DNA of 64,000 bases, taken from positions 3,720,001 to 3,784,000 of the forward strand of contig NC_088308.1 in assembly GCF_910592395.1 (NCBI RefSeq), read 5' to 3'. This document shows positions 63,401 through 64,000 of the stretch, piece by piece. The position numbers and the translations under genes are program-made. The notes beneath the pieces are model-generated. The model saw only the letters and a program-made list of their open reading frames with translations. It ran no database searches and had not been told where the DNA came from. Source of the DNA: Lineus longissimus (lineage: Eukaryota > Nemertea > Pilidiophora > Heteronemertea > Lineidae). The stretch's first letter is position 1; the number at the start of each line of letters is the position of its first letter.

Positions 63401-63915
63401 TTGGATATATCACATTGACTTATGAGACCTGTGACTCAACTACGAAACTCCTTGGGTTGGTAGGTCGGAAGGTCGGTCGGCCAGTCGGTTGGTCGGTCGG
63501 TCGGCGTTTTTCCGGTTACCTGCATTAAGGGGGAATGAGAAAGCTAAAAAGTCAATAGTGAGGCTGAATTTCATAACCTATACAGATATCTATCAGCACA
63601 AATTTTACCTAATGTACAACAAATTAATGTATTATAAACTCCTGCATCCGTTGGAATTACTGATCTTAACTTCACTAATCTTAACATGACATATTTACGA
63701 GTTTTGGTTTGTGGTACTGCACACATAGAGGAAGACATAATCATTCAAAATAGCTTTCCACTTACCTCGCGCTTGATGTCATTCCTGGTAATCTTCTCCC
63801 GCCGCTCCATAAGATTCTCCAAATCCTTCGCTAACTTGTCCTCAATCTCCTGACGCAAAACACTCTGATTTTTCTTTGTTGCATCCTGTATAAGAAGTTT
63901 AAGGTCGCTTGATAC
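51916..63915 (-). CDS. Coiled-coil protein gene, 19 internal exons (5' end outside window)
   Basis: Exons in transcript order: 63915-63766, 62854-62060, 61741-61697, 60533-60471, 60302-60186, 60017-59847, 59581-59480, 59352-59275, 59095-59033, 58205-58065, 56506-56489, 56368-56324, 55752-55633, 55537-55461, 55121-55025, 54603-54574, 53653-53567, 53160-53038, 52097-51916. All joins keep one frame, giving about 835 codons here. The product is rich in Glu, Lys, Leu and Gln with heptad-like spacing, so long coiled coils are likely; a cytoskeletal, axonemal or scaffold role is only a guess. The 265-codon exon carries most of the coil. Nearly every exon is a whole number of codons. The exon at 59095-59033 ends in a GC donor (AAG|GCAAGG). 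The 18-base exon is tentative. The last exon, ending NKWGLYSAV plus two bases, leads to terminal exon A, B or C. Confidence 0.85.
59735..59805 (-). pseudogene. Decayed duplicate of the neighbouring coiled-coil exon
   Basis: On the minus strand this intronic segment reads RMGRFGKGNSKENGVLEGSPV then a stop, matching KIGKVWKGNEKEIGVIEDSPV at the end of the exon 60017-59847 about 100 bp upstream. No usable splice acceptor remains in front of it and a stop follows at once, so it is a dead tandem copy of the exon's 3' half. Confidence 0.65.
60406..60434. repeat. C29 homopolymer
   Basis: An uninterrupted run of 29 C (G on the transcribed strand of the coiled-coil gene), 36 bases downstream of the 5' splice site of the exon 60533-60471. 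Its exact length may be affected by sequencing error. Confidence 0.85.
61190..61420 (+). mobile_element. tRNA-derived SINE-like copy in intron
   Basis: GTAGTGCAGTGGCTAAAG resembles an A box region, and GTGGGTTCGATCCCCGG is a good B box about 60 bases later. The tail continues to an A-rich segment near 61390-61415. No clear target duplication. It is opposite in orientation to the host gene. Confidence 0.45.
61824..61840. repeat. C17 homopolymer
   Basis: A second long C run in an intron of the same gene, 83 bp upstream (in transcript order) of the exon 61741-61697. Confidence 0.85.
62889..62897 (+). repeat. Left 9-bp target-site duplication
   Basis: TGCATTAAG directly before the Mutator-like element, repeated at 63521-63529 directly after it. 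Confidence 0.85.
62898..63520. mobile_element. Mutator-like non-autonomous element, 623 bp
   Basis: The terminal inverted repeats begin GGTAACCGGAAAAACGCCGA and continue into a (GACC)n run. The right end is the exact reverse complement for about 30 bases. A 9-bp direct repeat flanks it, the length typical of Mutator-like transposons. A second copy of the left end starts at 63003, so the left arm is duplicated in tandem. No transposase. The interior holds a candidate exon (63107-63180) and the 12-bp palindrome GCGCACGTGCGC (63350-63361). The element lies in the intron between the first two coiled-coil exons seen here. Confidence 0.88.
63107..63180 (+). CDS. Candidate first exon carried inside the Mutator-like element
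   Basis: An ATG opens a 24-codon frame, MDVMESDVSDSSIFSQLYRE and on to EFT, reaching a good donor CA|GTAAGG at 63180. Acidic and serine-rich at the start. There is no continuing exon within the element, so it looks like a gene fragment picked up by the transposon, or a chance frame. Family not recognised. Confidence 0.3.
63521..63529 (+). repeat. Right 9-bp target-site duplication
   Basis: TGCATTAAG, identical to 62889-62897. Confidence 0.85.
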
Positions 63916-64000
63916 CTGTTAAACAAAGTACACAAGAATCAGGGCTATGATAGAAAACTTGCAAAGAAGGAGAGGATGTTGATGGTAGCATAAGGTCTGA

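Noticed and set aside
51916-63915. Assignment of the coiled-coil gene to QRICH2 or another named axonemal protein
   Set aside because: The general plan of coiled coils plus low-complexity tails is similar, but I could not match any diagnostic motif, so no name is given.

Overview
The window is metazoan nuclear DNA. It has interrupted genes with GT-AG introns of about 100 to 1500 bp, a eukaryotic tRNA-Asn pair, tRNA-derived SINE-like copies, a LINE tail, MITEs, foldback elements and long minisatellites. CpG is not obviously depleted and the codon use is mixed, which fits a marine invertebrate (deuterostome or spiralian). The species cannot be fixed from the sequence alone.

Layout. 1-13.7 kb: no gene recognised; two minisatellites (56 bp and 80 bp units). 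13.75-13.99 kb: two tandem tRNA-Asn(GTT) genes. 14.8-15.3 kb: decayed LINE 3' end, minus strand. 15.4-25.4 kb: complete WAPL (cohesin release factor) gene on the minus strand, 16 coding exons and about 1115 codons, with a promoter-like segment near 26.6 kb. 27.07-38.85 kb: a segment bounded by two related foldback elements. An identical 11-bp direct repeat lies at its outer edges, so it may be one composite insertion. Inside are small plus-strand spliced coding exons, a MITE carrying telomere-like repeats, and other repeats. 40.07-42.14 kb: satellite of about 25 units of 82 bp, with splice-like signals in each unit and a higher-order duplication. 43.15-63.92 kb, continuing past the right edge: a minus-strand gene for a long coiled-coil protein that I cannot name.

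The coiled-coil gene is the most interesting object. Nineteen internal exons join in one reading frame. The last of them ends two bases into a codon and can be joined to any of three downstream exons, all with the same acceptor phase and each ending in its own stop codon. The products would be a short tryptophan/proline tail, a 1266-residue Pro/Ser-rich repeat tail, or a short acidic KDDA-repeat tail. One intron carries a Mutator-like element with a 9-bp target duplication that contains a possible captured first exon.

All exon borders were read by eye from splice sites and frame. No alignment, transcript or database search was available.
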